Assembly (NCBI GenBank): GCA_021773355.1
Contig: JAJFKE010000029.1
Span: forward strand, 1 to 64,000
DNA: 64,000 bases
Reading direction: 5' to 3'
Origin: Gammaproteobacteria bacterium
GTDB taxonomy: Bacteria; Pseudomonadota; Gammaproteobacteria; Pseudomonadales; Pseudohongiellaceae
Shown here: in pieces, positions 9,424-18,537 of the stretch
Layout: every line of letters starts with the position of its first letter
How positions within the stretch are numbered: position 1 is the first letter of the stretch
Position numbers and translations under genes: made by a program
Notes under the pieces: generated by a model
Databases searched by the model: none
Seen by the model: the letters and a program-made list of their open reading frames with translations, nothing else
Told to the model about the DNA's origin: nothing

Positions 9424-9660
9424 TTTCTTCTCCATTATTTTTAACATTAGACGCTACGTATAAGTTAGCTGCGACCTGTGTTTGTGTCTTCCCAATAAAG
9501 GAAAGGCAATAAATCTATTGTTCAACGTTGTTTTGATCTGCACGGCGGAAGTAAGTTGAGAAATGCTGCTATTTTTAAATTACTTTGCCGAAATTGGAAT
9601 GTGGTGTGGCTGCAACATGGTTAATGTCGCTCTACCTAAACAACTTTGTGGAGTGATGAA

Positions 9661-10749
9661 ATGAATTACGCGATACTAGCAACTATGTCCGACAAACCTG
9701 ACATCGACAGTGGCAATGACCTCTTATGGCAGGTTGTTGTAGATCGTGATGCAGCCTACGATGGAAAATTATTCTATGCTGTCGTAACCACGGGTATCTA
9801 CTGCCGCCCTTCTTGTTCAAGCAGGCGTCCCAAACGTGACAACACTACCTATTTTTTTGATCAAGCCACGGCAGAGAACGAGGGGTATCGAGCTTGTAAG
9901 AAGTGTCATCCGCAACGTGCTGATGCCGAGGCTATCTACCCGGCAGAGCTGGTTGCTGCTTGCAAGATATTCGAGAATGAACTGGAAGGGGACATCAGTA
10001 TTCCGAGCGTCGCCGCCAGGGTCGGGGTAAGTGACAGAACCCTTCGTAATTTGTTTGATCGCTGCCTTGGAGTGTCGCCCAAGCGCTATCTCGATGCTGT
10101 CAGGCAGGCGCTTTTTCGACGGGCGCTGAAGCGTGGTGAAGCGGTGACCGACGCGGTGTACGAGGCCGGTTACGGCGCCGCGAGTCGAGCCTATGAGATG
10201 TCTGAATCCATGCTGGGCATGACCCCGGCGCGTTATGCTGGAGGTGGTAAAGGTGAGACAATCTACTTTACTGTGAGAGAAGTCAGTTTTGGTTTTATTA
10301 TCGCCGCCGGCACGCAATCTGGGCTCTGCTGCGTGAGGTTGGGCGCGAAATGCTCATCTCTTACCAAGGAGCTTAAAGCTGAATTTCCTCTCGCTACTTT
10401 AGTCGAGGATCAGGAGCCGGTACTAACCTGGGCCACTGCTCTGGTTGACTACATCAATCAGCAGCGGGCCTGGCCAATATTGCCAGTGGACATTGCGGCA
10501 ACCGCGTTTCAAGCGAAAGTCTGGGCAGCGTTACGGGCCATACCTGCTGGCATGACAGCTAGCTATTCCGAAATTGCTGAAAAAATAGGAAAACCAAAAG
10601 CGGTTAGGGCCGTGGCGACGGCCTGCGCGTCCAACCCTGTGGCGTTGGCGGTGCCTTGTCACCGGGTGCTGCCAAAAGCGGGCGGCATCGGCGAATATCG
10701 CTGGGGCTCCCAGCGCAAACAGAAGCTGTTGCAGCTTGAGAAGGACTAG
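9661..10749 (+). CDS. ada: Ada methyltransferase and transcriptional activator
   Basis: Bifunctional DNA repair protein and regulator, 362 residues from the ATG at 9661 (GGAG seven bases upstream; the open frame also reaches a TTG at 9646). The N-domain has the zinc cysteines Cys48, Cys52, Cys79 and Cys82, spaced as in E. coli Ada (38, 42, 69, 72); Cys48 would accept the methyl group from phosphotriesters. An AraC-type helix-turn-helix follows (about 95-190). The C-terminal O6-methylguanine methyltransferase domain ends with the active-site PCHRV (Cys333). On methylation Ada activates its own gene and others such as aidB; AidB is encoded at 58506-60179. The MFS gene overlaps the stop by one base. 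Confidence 0.96.
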   Translation: MNYAILATMSDKPDIDSGNDLLWQVVVDRDAAYDGKLFYAVVTTGIYCRPSCSSRRPKRDNTTYFFDQATAENEGYRACKKCHPQRADAEAIYPAELVAACKIFENELEGDISIPSVAARVGVSDRTLRNLFDRCLGVSPKRYLDAVRQALFRRALKRGEAVTDAVYEAGYGAASRAYEMSESMLGMTPARYAGGGKGETIYFTVREVSFGFIIAAGTQSGLCCVRLGAKCSSLTKELKAEFPLATLVEDQEPVLTWATALVDYINQQRAWPILPVDIAATAFQAKVWAALRAIPAGMTASYSEIAEKIGKPKAVRAVATACASNPVALAVPCHRVLPKAGGIGEYRWGSQRKQKLLQLEKD

Positions 10750-12140
10750 TGACTAGTGACAAGGCTGAACAATTGCAGAAGAAGTTAGAAGGCAACCTGA
10801 AACGCTTCATTATTTTTCGGCTTTTCTATACGGCACGCTTTTACTATCCGGTATTCACCGTTCTGTTTCTTGACTACGGGCTGAGCCTGGAACAGTTCGC
10901 CATGCTTAATTTGGTATGGGCACTCACTATTGTATTTGCCGAAGTGCCCTCTGGCGCGCTGGCGGACATTGTTGGCCGTAAGTCCCTGGTGGTGTTTGCG
11001 GCGCTGATGATGGTCGTGGAGATGGCCTTGATCGTGCTCGCGCCAATAGGTTCTTCAGCGCTACTGTTCTGGATGTTTCTCGGTAATCGTATTTGTTCAG
11101 GCCTGTCTGAAGCCGCGGCCAGCGGTGCCGATGAGGCGCTAGCCTATGATTCATTAAAGGCTTTGGGGCGCGAAGATGAATGGGCAAAACTGCTTGAGCG
11201 AACCACCTTCGTGGTCTCCATCGGTTTTTTCTCGACCATGATTCTGGGTGCCTTTGCCTACGATCCCAGTGTCGTAAATTCCGTGCTTGGCGTAATTAAT
11301 TCTGAATGGCAGTTAGATAACAACATCGTAATTCGATTGCCGGTGATTCTGACTCTGATTACAGCCTGCATAGTTCTGATCACGGCATTGGGATTCCATG
11401 ATCTTGATGAGAAGGAAGAGAATGGCGAAGCAGAAGATTTTTCCAGCAGGAATGCCCTATTGGATTCTTTCAAGCAGATTGCCGTGGCGGCAAAATGGAC
11501 CGTTAGTCACCGCTTTGTCCTCTTCGTAATTTTAGCTGGGCTGGCATTAGATAGTGTCGGTCGTCAGTTCGCTGTATTGGCGAGTGAGTACTACAGGATT
11601 ATCGAAATTCCTATTAGCTGGTTCGGTTTTATTGGTGCGGGCATGGCGCTCATCGGCATTGTGAACGCACGCTTCTCTCGCTATCTGGTGAGTGTGCATT
11701 CACCGTTCTTTAATTTCATGACCTTGTCGGCGATTCTTTTGACTGGCCTGGTGGGAATCGCTCTCGCCATACCCTATTACGGAGTGTTATTCGCAATCGG
11801 CGCATTCGCGATGATGGGCATGGTGCAATTCCAGGCCAGTTATTATATTAACAAGGCGGTCAGCTCGGAGTTACGCGCCACGGTGCTGAGTTTTAAAGGG
11901 CTGGCGTTGAATCTCGGCCTGGGTTTCGCGAGTCTGCTGTATACTGGTTATGTTGCTGCACTGAGATCGTCGCAACAGGGCCGCTACGCGGCTGAAGAAC
12001 CCGAGAACGGAGTATTTGTTGGTGCTTTAATGGCATTCCCGGTCTATTTTCTTGCGCTGTTCTTTATACTAATTGTCTTAGCGCGACTTTTAGTAAGTCA
12101 GCGCGATGTATTCTTTAGAAAACCTGTTAACACTAAGTAA
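10749..12140 (+). CDS. MFS transporter
   Basis: Inner-membrane carrier of 463 residues with about 12 hydrophobic segments and the MFS loop 2-3 motif in reduced form (GALADIVGRKS). A hydrophilic central loop near 225-245 is rich in Glu and Asp. The GTG start overlaps the Ada stop (TAGTG), which suggests translational coupling to ada, an unusual partner for a transporter. Nothing in the sequence shows the substrate. Whether it belongs to the alkylation response, for example by exporting an alkylating or toxic compound, is only suggested by the overlap. Confidence 0.9.
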   Translation: MTSDKAEQLQKKLEGNLKRFIIFRLFYTARFYYPVFTVLFLDYGLSLEQFAMLNLVWALTIVFAEVPSGALADIVGRKSLVVFAALMMVVEMALIVLAPIGSSALLFWMFLGNRICSGLSEAAASGADEALAYDSLKALGREDEWAKLLERTTFVVSIGFFSTMILGAFAYDPSVVNSVLGVINSEWQLDNNIVIRLPVILTLITACIVLITALGFHDLDEKEENGEAEDFSSRNALLDSFKQIAVAAKWTVSHRFVLFVILAGLALDSVGRQFAVLASEYYRIIEIPISWFGFIGAGMALIGIVNARFSRYLVSVHSPFFNFMTLSAILLTGLVGIALAIPYYGVLFAIGAFAMMGMVQFQASYYINKAVSSELRATVLSFKGLALNLGLGFASLLYTGYVAALRSSQQGRYAAEEPENGVFVGALMAFPVYFLALFFILIVLARLLVSQRDVFFRKPVNTK

Positions 12141-12240
12141 TTACAGAAAGAATCTCCCGTTAATAGGAGTGCATAAATAAGCTAGACATACTTTCTGCTG
12201 TGGAAGGAGTCGCCGGGTCAGATTGTTCATCGCTCTGTCG

Positions 12241-13476
12241 TTAAACCGCATCTTCCAGCACTGTCTTTATAGTCGGATTGTTTTCCAAAGTCTTATGCAC
12301 GGGGCAGCGATCTGCTATCTCCATCAATCTTTTTCTTTCGGCATCTGACAAATCACCTTTCAATGTGATTCTCCGCTCCAGAGTGTCGATAAATCCGCTG
12401 TCGCCTTCACAGCCCTCACAATCTTCGGCATGATCGCGTCGATGACTCAACTCAATATTGACATCCTCAAGGGCGATCTTTTTATGATTGGCATACATGC
12501 GCAGGGTCATGGATGTGCAGCTGCCCAAGGCAGCGAGTAGATGTTCATAAGGATCGGGCCCGAGATTCTGGCCCCCGACTCTAGTTGGCTCATCGGCTAA
12601 CCACGTATGATCGTCACTATGGACAGTGCGAGTGAACTGCTTATTCTTTTCGCCAACCACGACATGACCTTTGCTAAGCTCTGGGCGTTTGCTGTCTGCG
12701 GCTTCTGCACTTGCTTTTGCCAAGAAGCGGCTCGCCCAGGCACTTATACAGGCAGCCACATATTCCGAGTCCTCTGCGCGGCTGAGTAAATGATCGGCCT
12801 TGTCCAGGCTAATAAAACTCTTGGGATGCAGGGCCTGAAGGTATATTTTTTCTGCTTCGACGATGTTTACAGTTTCATCTGTAGGTGAGTGAAGTATTAG
12901 CAGAGCGCGACGCAGTTTCGAAATATGTTCGTTATTGTGGCTGCGGATATCATCAACAAATTGCTTTTTGATTTTGAATTTACGGCCGGCCAGATCAACT
13001 TCTGCCTCGCCTTCGCTTGTAATCCTGTCCATATCGGCACTCAGTTGCTTACTCACGTGTTCGGCGTTGAAGGGTGCGCCTATGGTTGCAATAGCAGTTA
13101 CTTCTGCAATTCTATCGGCTGCCTTCAATACTGCCGCACCGCCTAGGCTATGGCCGATCAATAACTGGGGTGCTTGAAATTCGCTGCGCAGGAAATCTGC
13201 TGCTGCCACCAAGTCTTCAACATTCGACGAAAAATTGGTGTTAGAAAAATCGCCGTCACTATTTCCTAGGCCAGTGAAGTCAAATCGAAGCACGGCATAG
13301 CCCAGAGCGACCAAGCCTCTTGAGATACGCGAAGCGGCAGCAATGTCTTTGCTACAGGTAAAACAGTGAGCAAATAATGCATAGCCGCGAACAACACTAG
13401 TATCAGATGACTCTAAGAGTCCTGCTAATTTGATTCCGTTACTTTCGAATTCCACTTTATTGCGTTTGAGGGGCAC
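12241..13476 (-). CDS. alpha/beta hydrolase-OsmC fusion protein
   Basis: Two-domain protein of about 411 residues. The N-terminal alpha/beta hydrolase (to about 250) has the nucleophile elbow GHSLGG, the oxyanion region HCFTCSKD and a late Asp and His (SPTDETV, DKADHLL). The C-terminal OsmC/Ohr domain (about 280-405) keeps the two redox cysteines in GSCTSMT and RCPVHKTL. OsmC proteins reduce organic hydroperoxides, so the hydrolase may act on peroxidised or esterified lipid; this fusion is a known but poorly studied arrangement. The GTG at 13476 is preferred because AGGTGGAG lies nine bases upstream; the frame also contains a GTG at 13491. Converges with the MFS gene. Confidence 0.9.
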   Translation of the reverse strand: MPLKRNKVEFESNGIKLAGLLESSDTSVVRGYALFAHCFTCSKDIAAASRISRGLVALGYAVLRFDFTGLGNSDGDFSNTNFSSNVEDLVAAADFLRSEFQAPQLLIGHSLGGAAVLKAADRIAEVTAIATIGAPFNAEHVSKQLSADMDRITSEGEAEVDLAGRKFKIKKQFVDDIRSHNNEHISKLRRALLILHSPTDETVNIVEAEKIYLQALHPKSFISLDKADHLLSRAEDSEYVAACISAWASRFLAKASAEAADSKRPELSKGHVVVGEKNKQFTRTVHSDDHTWLADEPTRVGGQNLGPDPYEHLLAALGSCTSMTLRMYANHKKIALEDVNIELSHRRDHAEDCEGCEGDSGFIDTLERRITLKGDLSDAERKRLMEIADRCPVHKTLENNPTIKTVLEDAV

Positions 13477-13491
13477 GATATTTGACTCCAC

Positions 13492-13899
13492 CTATAATGA
13501 ATTTGAATCGCATTGAAGTTTTGAACGAATAGTCTCTACGATAATGTGTTCCCGGCCAAGTAGACAGTGATATGGGCGAAAAGATTTCACAGAGCATCGC
13601 CTACAGTTATGTTTGCCGATGTGCTGCACGCAGGCTTGTGTGTAGGCCGACTCAATCCAGCTTGCCAAGTCAGAGTCTTCATCTTTTATTGAGTCAATGC
13701 GAACGCGATGATTGACCATGGCATTGAAGCCGCCGGATTTTTGCAACTTCTCTGTGAACTCAACATCCTGCAGATAAAGCCCAAGGTCTATTCGGGTTTT
13801 GCTAGAGGCTTGAATTAGCGCGAACCGCTTCGATCGCCCCAGGCTCACATAGGTTTTTCGGCGATACCACTACATCAGGGCCGAGTGCCGAGACTACTT
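13492..13899 (-). pseudogene. DUF5655-family remnant, frameshifted and 5'-truncated
   Basis: Reading the minus strand, residues ALGPDVVVSPK occur in one frame just after the hydrolase stop codon, and KTYVSLGRSKRFALIQ with the family pattern FNAMVNHRVRI continue in the next frame. The break falls in a run of five A (five T at 13854-13858). DUF5655/DUF4287 proteins normally have about 60-100 residues before this point; here that part is missing because the upstream gene ends in the same place. The C-terminal 45 residues, rich in Cys and His, do not look like the family. A 118-residue ORF can be read from a GTG at 13848, but it would lack the start of the fold. Confidence 0.65.
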
Positions 13900-15321
13900 G
13901 AATTGCCAGCTGTCTTCAGCTGCCAAGACTGAGCGAACATCATCTCCTTCTAGCCACTGCATTGCTGACTGGTCGTCACGCAGGGTGCTGTCCCAAAATG
14001 CTGTGCTGAGTGCCATGATGGCAGGATGATGGGCTGGATTGCGTGGATTCTGAATCGCCGATAGCGGACGATCCGTGAAGGCATGGTGTTCGCCTTCAAA
14101 CAGAACCAATTCGTACTTACTGCCTACAGGCAATGCGGGAAACACTGCCAGTCGGTCTTCTACTGTAGTGTCATTCACTACGCTGACGTCGTTGCTGCCG
14201 GTCATGACTAACCAGGGTATATCGACATCAGCCAGTAACTCGGCTGCAGTAGCAATATCGGTAACGCTACCGCTTAATGGCATAGCAGCTTTTATACGGG
14301 GGTCGCGGGTACTATAACTAAGCCAGGGCACGATCTCACCGCTGGTAGTTTGTGTTGTGCGTGCACCGAAGGAATGACCGGACATGCCGAGGCGATCGAG
14401 ATTCATGCGCTGATTCAGGGAATGAGAGCCGTCTGAATTCCAAACCTCCAGTTGATCGATGACCGCGCTTACATCGGCAATCCGCGCTATAACATTTTCG
14501 GCGCTGGCTGCAGCCTGCAGGGCGCTCAGCAATTGGGCAGCAGGCACACCGTCGAGAATGCCTGAATCGCTACCGGCATGTTGCATGAAAACCGTCAGAT
14601 AGCCGCGAGCCGACCAATGTTCACCTAGATACACCGCGGTCTCGCGACTTCCTCCCAGACCGTGGCTGAACAGAATGACCGGCGCAGCTGCCAAACTCTC
14701 GGGCAGGAATATCAGTAGCGGTATTTCCCTATCTCGACTGTTGTCCAACATAGATGTATCGAGCGTTTGCAGATTCGATGACTCGATTGACAGTGGGTCG
14801 TAACTCGCAATACTCACCTGCAAGGGAGAGCTGCTGTAGTAGAGTTCCTCTGCGGCGCTGTTCAAATTGTAAGCCAGATAGACTGACAACTTGCGACCAG
14901 CCAATCCCAGGCTGCCTAGTGACAGGTTTTCTACTATGGGTATTTCAGTCAAGGCCGGTAAGGCTGCATCTTCAACGCTCGCAACCAGGTTAGCTGGATC
15001 CAGGTCCCAGAGAGAAAAAGCACCATCAGCACCACGCATGTAGAACTGGCCATCAAGTTCGATGAGTACGAACAGCTTGCCGACTTGATTTATGTGTGCT
15101 GCTTCGACGGCTATTTGGCTTGTGATGCTGATTGTTTCGGAAGAGGAGAACTCATTTCGGTAGGTGATTCCGTCCGTGCTCGCTCCCGCACGAAAGACAG
15201 CCGACGTCGAGCTGCCACTAACCGCTGCAGCGCCGACAAGGGCCGGCAAATCTTGAGCCCAGGCCGTAGTTGCCAGTGTCAATAGGCTAAAAATAGCTGC
15301 TTTGGAAAGCTTGAGAAAAAT
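13894..15321 (-). CDS. exported alpha/beta hydrolase
   Basis: Secreted or periplasmic serine hydrolase of about 475 residues. An N-terminal beta-rich region of about 170 residues precedes the hydrolase fold. That fold has an SHGLGGSR oxyanion segment, the nucleophile elbow GHSFG, an acid in MTGSNDVS and the catalytic His in EGEHHAF, as in dienelactone hydrolase or PAF-acetylhydrolase-like enzymes. The longest standard start (TTG at 15282) cuts the signal peptide in half. The frame stays open upstream and an ATT at 15321, ten bases after GGAG, restores a full signal sequence (FLKLSKAA, core, TTAWA/QD). An ATT start is rare but fits best. Substrate unknown. Confidence 0.8.
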   Translation of the reverse strand: MFLKLSKAAIFSLLTLATTAWAQDLPALVGAAAVSGSSTSAVFRAGASTDGITYRNEFSSSETISITSQIAVEAAHINQVGKLFVLIELDGQFYMRGADGAFSLWDLDPANLVASVEDAALPALTEIPIVENLSLGSLGLAGRKLSVYLAYNLNSAAEELYYSSSPLQVSIASYDPLSIESSNLQTLDTSMLDNSRDREIPLLIFLPESLAAAPVILFSHGLGGSRETAVYLGEHWSARGYLTVFMQHAGSDSGILDGVPAAQLLSALQAAASAENVIARIADVSAVIDQLEVWNSDGSHSLNQRMNLDRLGMSGHSFGARTTQTTSGEIVPWLSYSTRDPRIKAAMPLSGSVTDIATAAELLADVDIPWLVMTGSNDVSVVNDTTVEDRLAVFPALPVGSKYELVLFEGEHHAFTDRPLSAIQNPRNPAHHPAIMALSTAFWDSTLRDDQSAMQWLEGDDVRSVLAAEDSWQFK

Positions 15322-15496
15322 GTTTAGTTCACTCCATACTTCGGTAATGGCTTTTCAGTATACACGGCACATTAAGATAGGACTTCATTATCTAGCAAAC
15401 GCGGCAGCAGGGATTTGGTTTACCGTTTGAGTGTTCTGAATCACGTTCTCCCAGCTTTTGTGAATGGAGAGGACGCTTCAATAATTGAAAATATTA

Positions 15497-16621
15497 TTAG
15501 CATGAGCTGATCAGTTGGGCCAGTGTTTCAATCCCTCGCCTTGCTTCAATCGTCGATGCGTGGCTAAAATTTAGTCGAATATAACTCGCACTATGCTCCG
15601 ACTGCGGGAAAAAAGACTCGCCTGGCATGAACGCAACACCTTTGTCTATCGATCTGCATAATAATTTTTTTGTATCCATATTACGGTTGAGCTTCAGCCA
15701 GAAGAACAAGCCGCCTCTTGGTGTTTCCCAGCTGGCGAGATCAAAAAAATATTTCATCAGCAATTGCTCGAAATAGTCGCGTTTGCAGCGGTAGCATTCC
15801 ACTAATTGCTGCATGCGTTGCAAGCGATTGCTATCTTGCATCTGCTGCAGAGCGAGCCACTGGCTGAGACGATTACTATGCAGGTCGGCTGCCTGTTTGA
15901 GACGAGTCAGGTAGGGAAGCAGGTCATCTGAGCAGGCCAGATAGCCCAGGCGAATTCCCGGCGACAGGGTTTTCGAAAACGAGCCTTGATAAATCCACGA
16001 ACTTTTCTCTAACAGACTGCATACGGGCGAGCGGTTACAGTCGTCATAAACAAGGTCTCGATAGGGATCATCTTCAAACAGCGGGATGTTGTGGCTGTCA
16101 CAATAATTTGCCAGTGTCGCTCTCTCGTCCGCGGAGTAACAGTGCCCCGTTGGATTCTGAAATGTTGGAATGGCGTAACAAAGTGCGGGTTTGCCTTGAT
16201 TGCTATTGGCTAACAGGCTGCCCAAATCCAGAAACTGAGCGCCGAAAAAACGAAACACCTGCAGGGCAGCAAGATAGGTTGGGGATTCCACGGCAATCGA
16301 GGTACCAGGGTCGATGAACAGCTTGGCTACCAGGTCCAGGCCCTGTTGCGAGCCGGATAGAATCAGTACCTGCTCGGAATTACATCGCAGGCCGATTTGC
16401 TTGAGCTCGGCAGCGATTGCGGCGCGCAATTCTGGTTCGCCTTCGCTCGGCCCATACTGTTTGTATTTGGCAGGCATGCTGCCGACCTCGAAATCTGGAA
16501 ATGACGCTGCGTCCGGCAAGCCACCGGCAAAAGAAACCATGCCAGCTTGATCGATGACCGCCAGAATCTCCCGGATAGGGGAGGCATGTAAATTTGCAGT
16601 CCTACTAGACAATTGATGCAT
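15497..16621 (-). CDS. PLP-dependent aminotransferase, class I/II (2-aminoadipate/MocR-like)
   Basis: Fold-type I aminotransferase of 374 residues. Visible elements are GGLPDAASFP at the start, the cofactor site SGSQQGLDL, PTFQNPTG, a DDPYRDLVY aspartate and the Schiff-base lysine in GSFSKTLSPGIRLGY. It resembles the catalytic half of MocR regulators and LysN/2-aminoadipate aminotransferases but has no N-terminal winged helix, so it is taken as an enzyme. The start is 86 bp from the divergent MarR gene, and palindromes in that gap suggest MarR control. The amino donor is not predictable. Confidence 0.92.
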   Translation of the reverse strand: MHQLSSRTANLHASPIREILAVIDQAGMVSFAGGLPDAASFPDFEVGSMPAKYKQYGPSEGEPELRAAIAAELKQIGLRCNSEQVLILSGSQQGLDLVAKLFIDPGTSIAVESPTYLAALQVFRFFGAQFLDLGSLLANSNQGKPALCYAIPTFQNPTGHCYSADERATLANYCDSHNIPLFEDDPYRDLVYDDCNRSPVCSLLEKSSWIYQGSFSKTLSPGIRLGYLACSDDLLPYLTRLKQAADLHSNRLSQWLALQQMQDSNRLQRMQQLVECYRCKRDYFEQLLMKYFFDLASWETPRGGLFFWLKLNRNMDTKKLLCRSIDKGVAFMPGESFFPQSEHSASYIRLNFSHASTIEARRGIETLAQLISSC

Positions 16622-16649
16622 GGCTTTACACCCAATCAGAGTTTACAAT

Positions 16650-16716
16650 AGGTCAATATAATTTACCTAATTGGCTGAGTGTAAGCGGTCAAGGAAACTA
16701 TGTCAATATGGTTGAC
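16650..16716. promoter_or_regulatory. probable MarR operators in a divergent promoter
   Basis: Two imperfect palindromes lie between the aminotransferase and marR starts. The first, at 16650-16668, runs from AGGTCAA to TTTACCT. The second, GTCAATATGGTTGAC at 16702-16716, overlaps the MarR start codon (16708). Shared GGTCAA/TTGACC half-sites and the size match MarR-family operators. Binding and autoregulation are inferred. Confidence 0.5.
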
Positions 16717-17133
16717 CAATTAAACAGTAAAGAGCTGCGTGAGGCGATAGAACAGTTTTATTTCGCCTATCGATCTTTCACATCAGGACCCGATCGAATC
16801 TTGCAAGAGCAGGGGCTTAGTCGTGTTCATCATCGTATTCTGTATTTTGTAGGGCAGAATCCGGGCGTGAATATCAACGAATTGTTAGCCATTCTCGATG
16901 TTAGCAAGCAGGCTCTCAATGCGCCGCTTAGAAAACTTATTGAGGAAGGACTAATACAGCAGAAAACTGCCGAGCATGATCGTCGTGTGAAGCGGCTTAG
17001 TCTTAGTAAGGCTGGGCAAAAATTAGAAGCTAAGCTGACAAACACTCAGCTGCGGCTATTGGGAAACGTTTTTGCAGAAGCTGGCAGTCAGGCGGTTTCT
17101 GGCTGGCGTGAAATTATGGGAGAAATTAAGTAA
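16708..17133 (+). CDS. MarR-family transcriptional regulator
   Basis: Winged-helix repressor of 141 residues. Helices rich in Phe and Tyr (EQFYFAYRSF) form the dimer part, followed by the recognition region VSKQALNAPLRKLIEEGLI and the wing DRRVKRLSLSKAGQKL. It is divergent from the aminotransferase, with palindromic sites in the short gap, so it probably represses itself and that gene. The ligand is unknown. Confidence 0.93.
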   Translation: MVDQLNSKELREAIEQFYFAYRSFTSGPDRILQEQGLSRVHHRILYFVGQNPGVNINELLAILDVSKQALNAPLRKLIEEGLIQQKTAEHDRRVKRLSLSKAGQKLEAKLTNTQLRLLGNVFAEAGSQAVSGWREIMGEIK

Positions 17134-17427
17134 AAGAGTAACCGTAGGGGTAACGAGCAAGGCTGAAGGATTTTTAGCCCTTGGCGATTGTAGGCGGTGG
17201 CTTTAAAACAGATGTGTGGCGCGAAGCATCGCTCCATCTGGAATTAACAGCAACGGAATTAGGGCCATCTTGCTGGCATATAGTATTTCTCTTCGAATTC
17301 GATTACAGTCCCTAAAGCCTTATATTTCGGGGCGCTCTCGCCTCACTGAAGTAACTGAGAATTCGCTAAAACAGAACTGTAAGACAGCGACGCTTGCAAT
17401 AAAGCGGTCTCTGCACAGGAGAATAAT
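17134..17427. other. leader of the amine dehydrogenase operon
   Basis: About 290 bp with no gene I can support; an open frame at 17216-17455 has no ribosome site and runs into aauB. The region should hold the operon promoter. CACAGGAGAATAAT directly precedes the aauB ATG and gives a strong ribosome site. Confidence 0.5.
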
Positions 17428-18534
17428 ATGCGCATTATCACTGCAATGGCGCTAGGCCTAACCCTAGCCAGTCCACTGCTGTTTGGTCAGATTGCCCCCG
17501 AACAAATCTCTGTCGAAACCATGCCCGCGCCCGGGACTAATTGGTTTATCTCCAAGACCGGTGGCAGTGCCCGTGTTTTCGATGCCGAAACCGGTGAGAT
17601 GCATGGGCTATTGTCTTTATCTGACTGGACGCCGGCGGTTACCATGTGGAACCCGAGCAAGGAATTCTATGCAGCCGAGTCTTACTTCGCTAGAGGCATA
17701 CGCGGCGAGCGCACCGATATGGTGGCGATCTACGATTACGATAATCTGCGCCCCATCGCCGAGGTCATAATCCCCAACCACATGGCGCGTTTGGGCGTTC
17801 GCGCCCACTTGGCTCTGTTGAATAACGGTCGCCATCTTGCTGTGCACAATATGAACCCCGGTCACTCCGTGACTATTGTAGATGTTCAAGACCGCGTTTT
17901 CGTTTACGAGATATCCACCCCGGGCTGTGCGGTGAATATGGCGGTTGGGCAAAATGATTTCTTGCAGATCTGTGGCGATGGCACCCTGCAACTTATCCAA
18001 CTGGATCTAAGCGGCTTCGAACAGAACAGAGAACGCAGTGAGATGTTCTTTAATGTGCAGGAAGATGCGGTATTTGATCGTGCTGCTAAAACCGCCAATG
18101 GTTGGCTACTGCTTAGTCATACTGGTTTGTTGTTCGAAGTTAGTACTGACGATGATGAAATACTCATAGAAGAGGCTTGGAATATTCCTGGAGCCGCAGA
18201 TATCGGCTGGCGTCCCGGTGGTCGTGGAGAATTTCTTTCGGTGCATCATGACTCGGGTCTACTGTATGTGGCCATGCATGAGGGTGGGGTGGACACTCAT
18301 CATGATCGCGGCACGGAAATTTGGGTAGTGGACTTAAACAGCAGACGACTCCTGCGCCGTATGGAAATGGAATCTGAAGTCGGTACCTTGTTGGTTACTC
18401 AGGAAGACAATCCTAAGCTACTGGTGCAACCATTTGGCGGTGAGGGGGGTGGCACCCAGATATACAATGCTCTTACATTCGTTCTGGAGCGCTCGATCCA
18501 AGCCCCGGGTGCGCAGATGTTTGAGGATTTTTAG
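17428..18534 (+). CDS. aauB: amine dehydrogenase large (beta-propeller) subunit
   Basis: Periplasmic heavy chain of a tryptophan tryptophylquinone (TTQ) amine dehydrogenase, MauB/AauB family (368 residues). A signal peptide (about 1-20, MRIITAMALGLTLASP) is followed by repeating propeller strands, with early TNWFISKTGGSARVFDAETG and late HHDRGTEIWVVDL typical of the family. It forms a heterotetramer with the TTQ light chain encoded three genes downstream and lines the substrate channel. The order large subunit, MauE, MauD, light chain, cytochrome equals the aauBEDA-orf2 order described for Alcaligenes faecalis aromatic amine dehydrogenase, which favours aromatic over methylamine substrates, but the sequence alone does not decide this. 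Confidence 0.92.
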   Translation: MRIITAMALGLTLASPLLFGQIAPEQISVETMPAPGTNWFISKTGGSARVFDAETGEMHGLLSLSDWTPAVTMWNPSKEFYAAESYFARGIRGERTDMVAIYDYDNLRPIAEVIIPNHMARLGVRAHLALLNNGRHLAVHNMNPGHSVTIVDVQDRVFVYEISTPGCAVNMAVGQNDFLQICGDGTLQLIQLDLSGFEQNRERSEMFFNVQEDAVFDRAAKTANGWLLLSHTGLLFEVSTDDDEILIEEAWNIPGAADIGWRPGGRGEFLSVHHDSGLLYVAMHEGGVDTHHDRGTEIWVVDLNSRRLLRRMEMESEVGTLLVTQEDNPKLLVQPFGGEGGGTQIYNALTFVLERSIQAPGAQMFEDF

Positions 18535-18537
18535 GCC

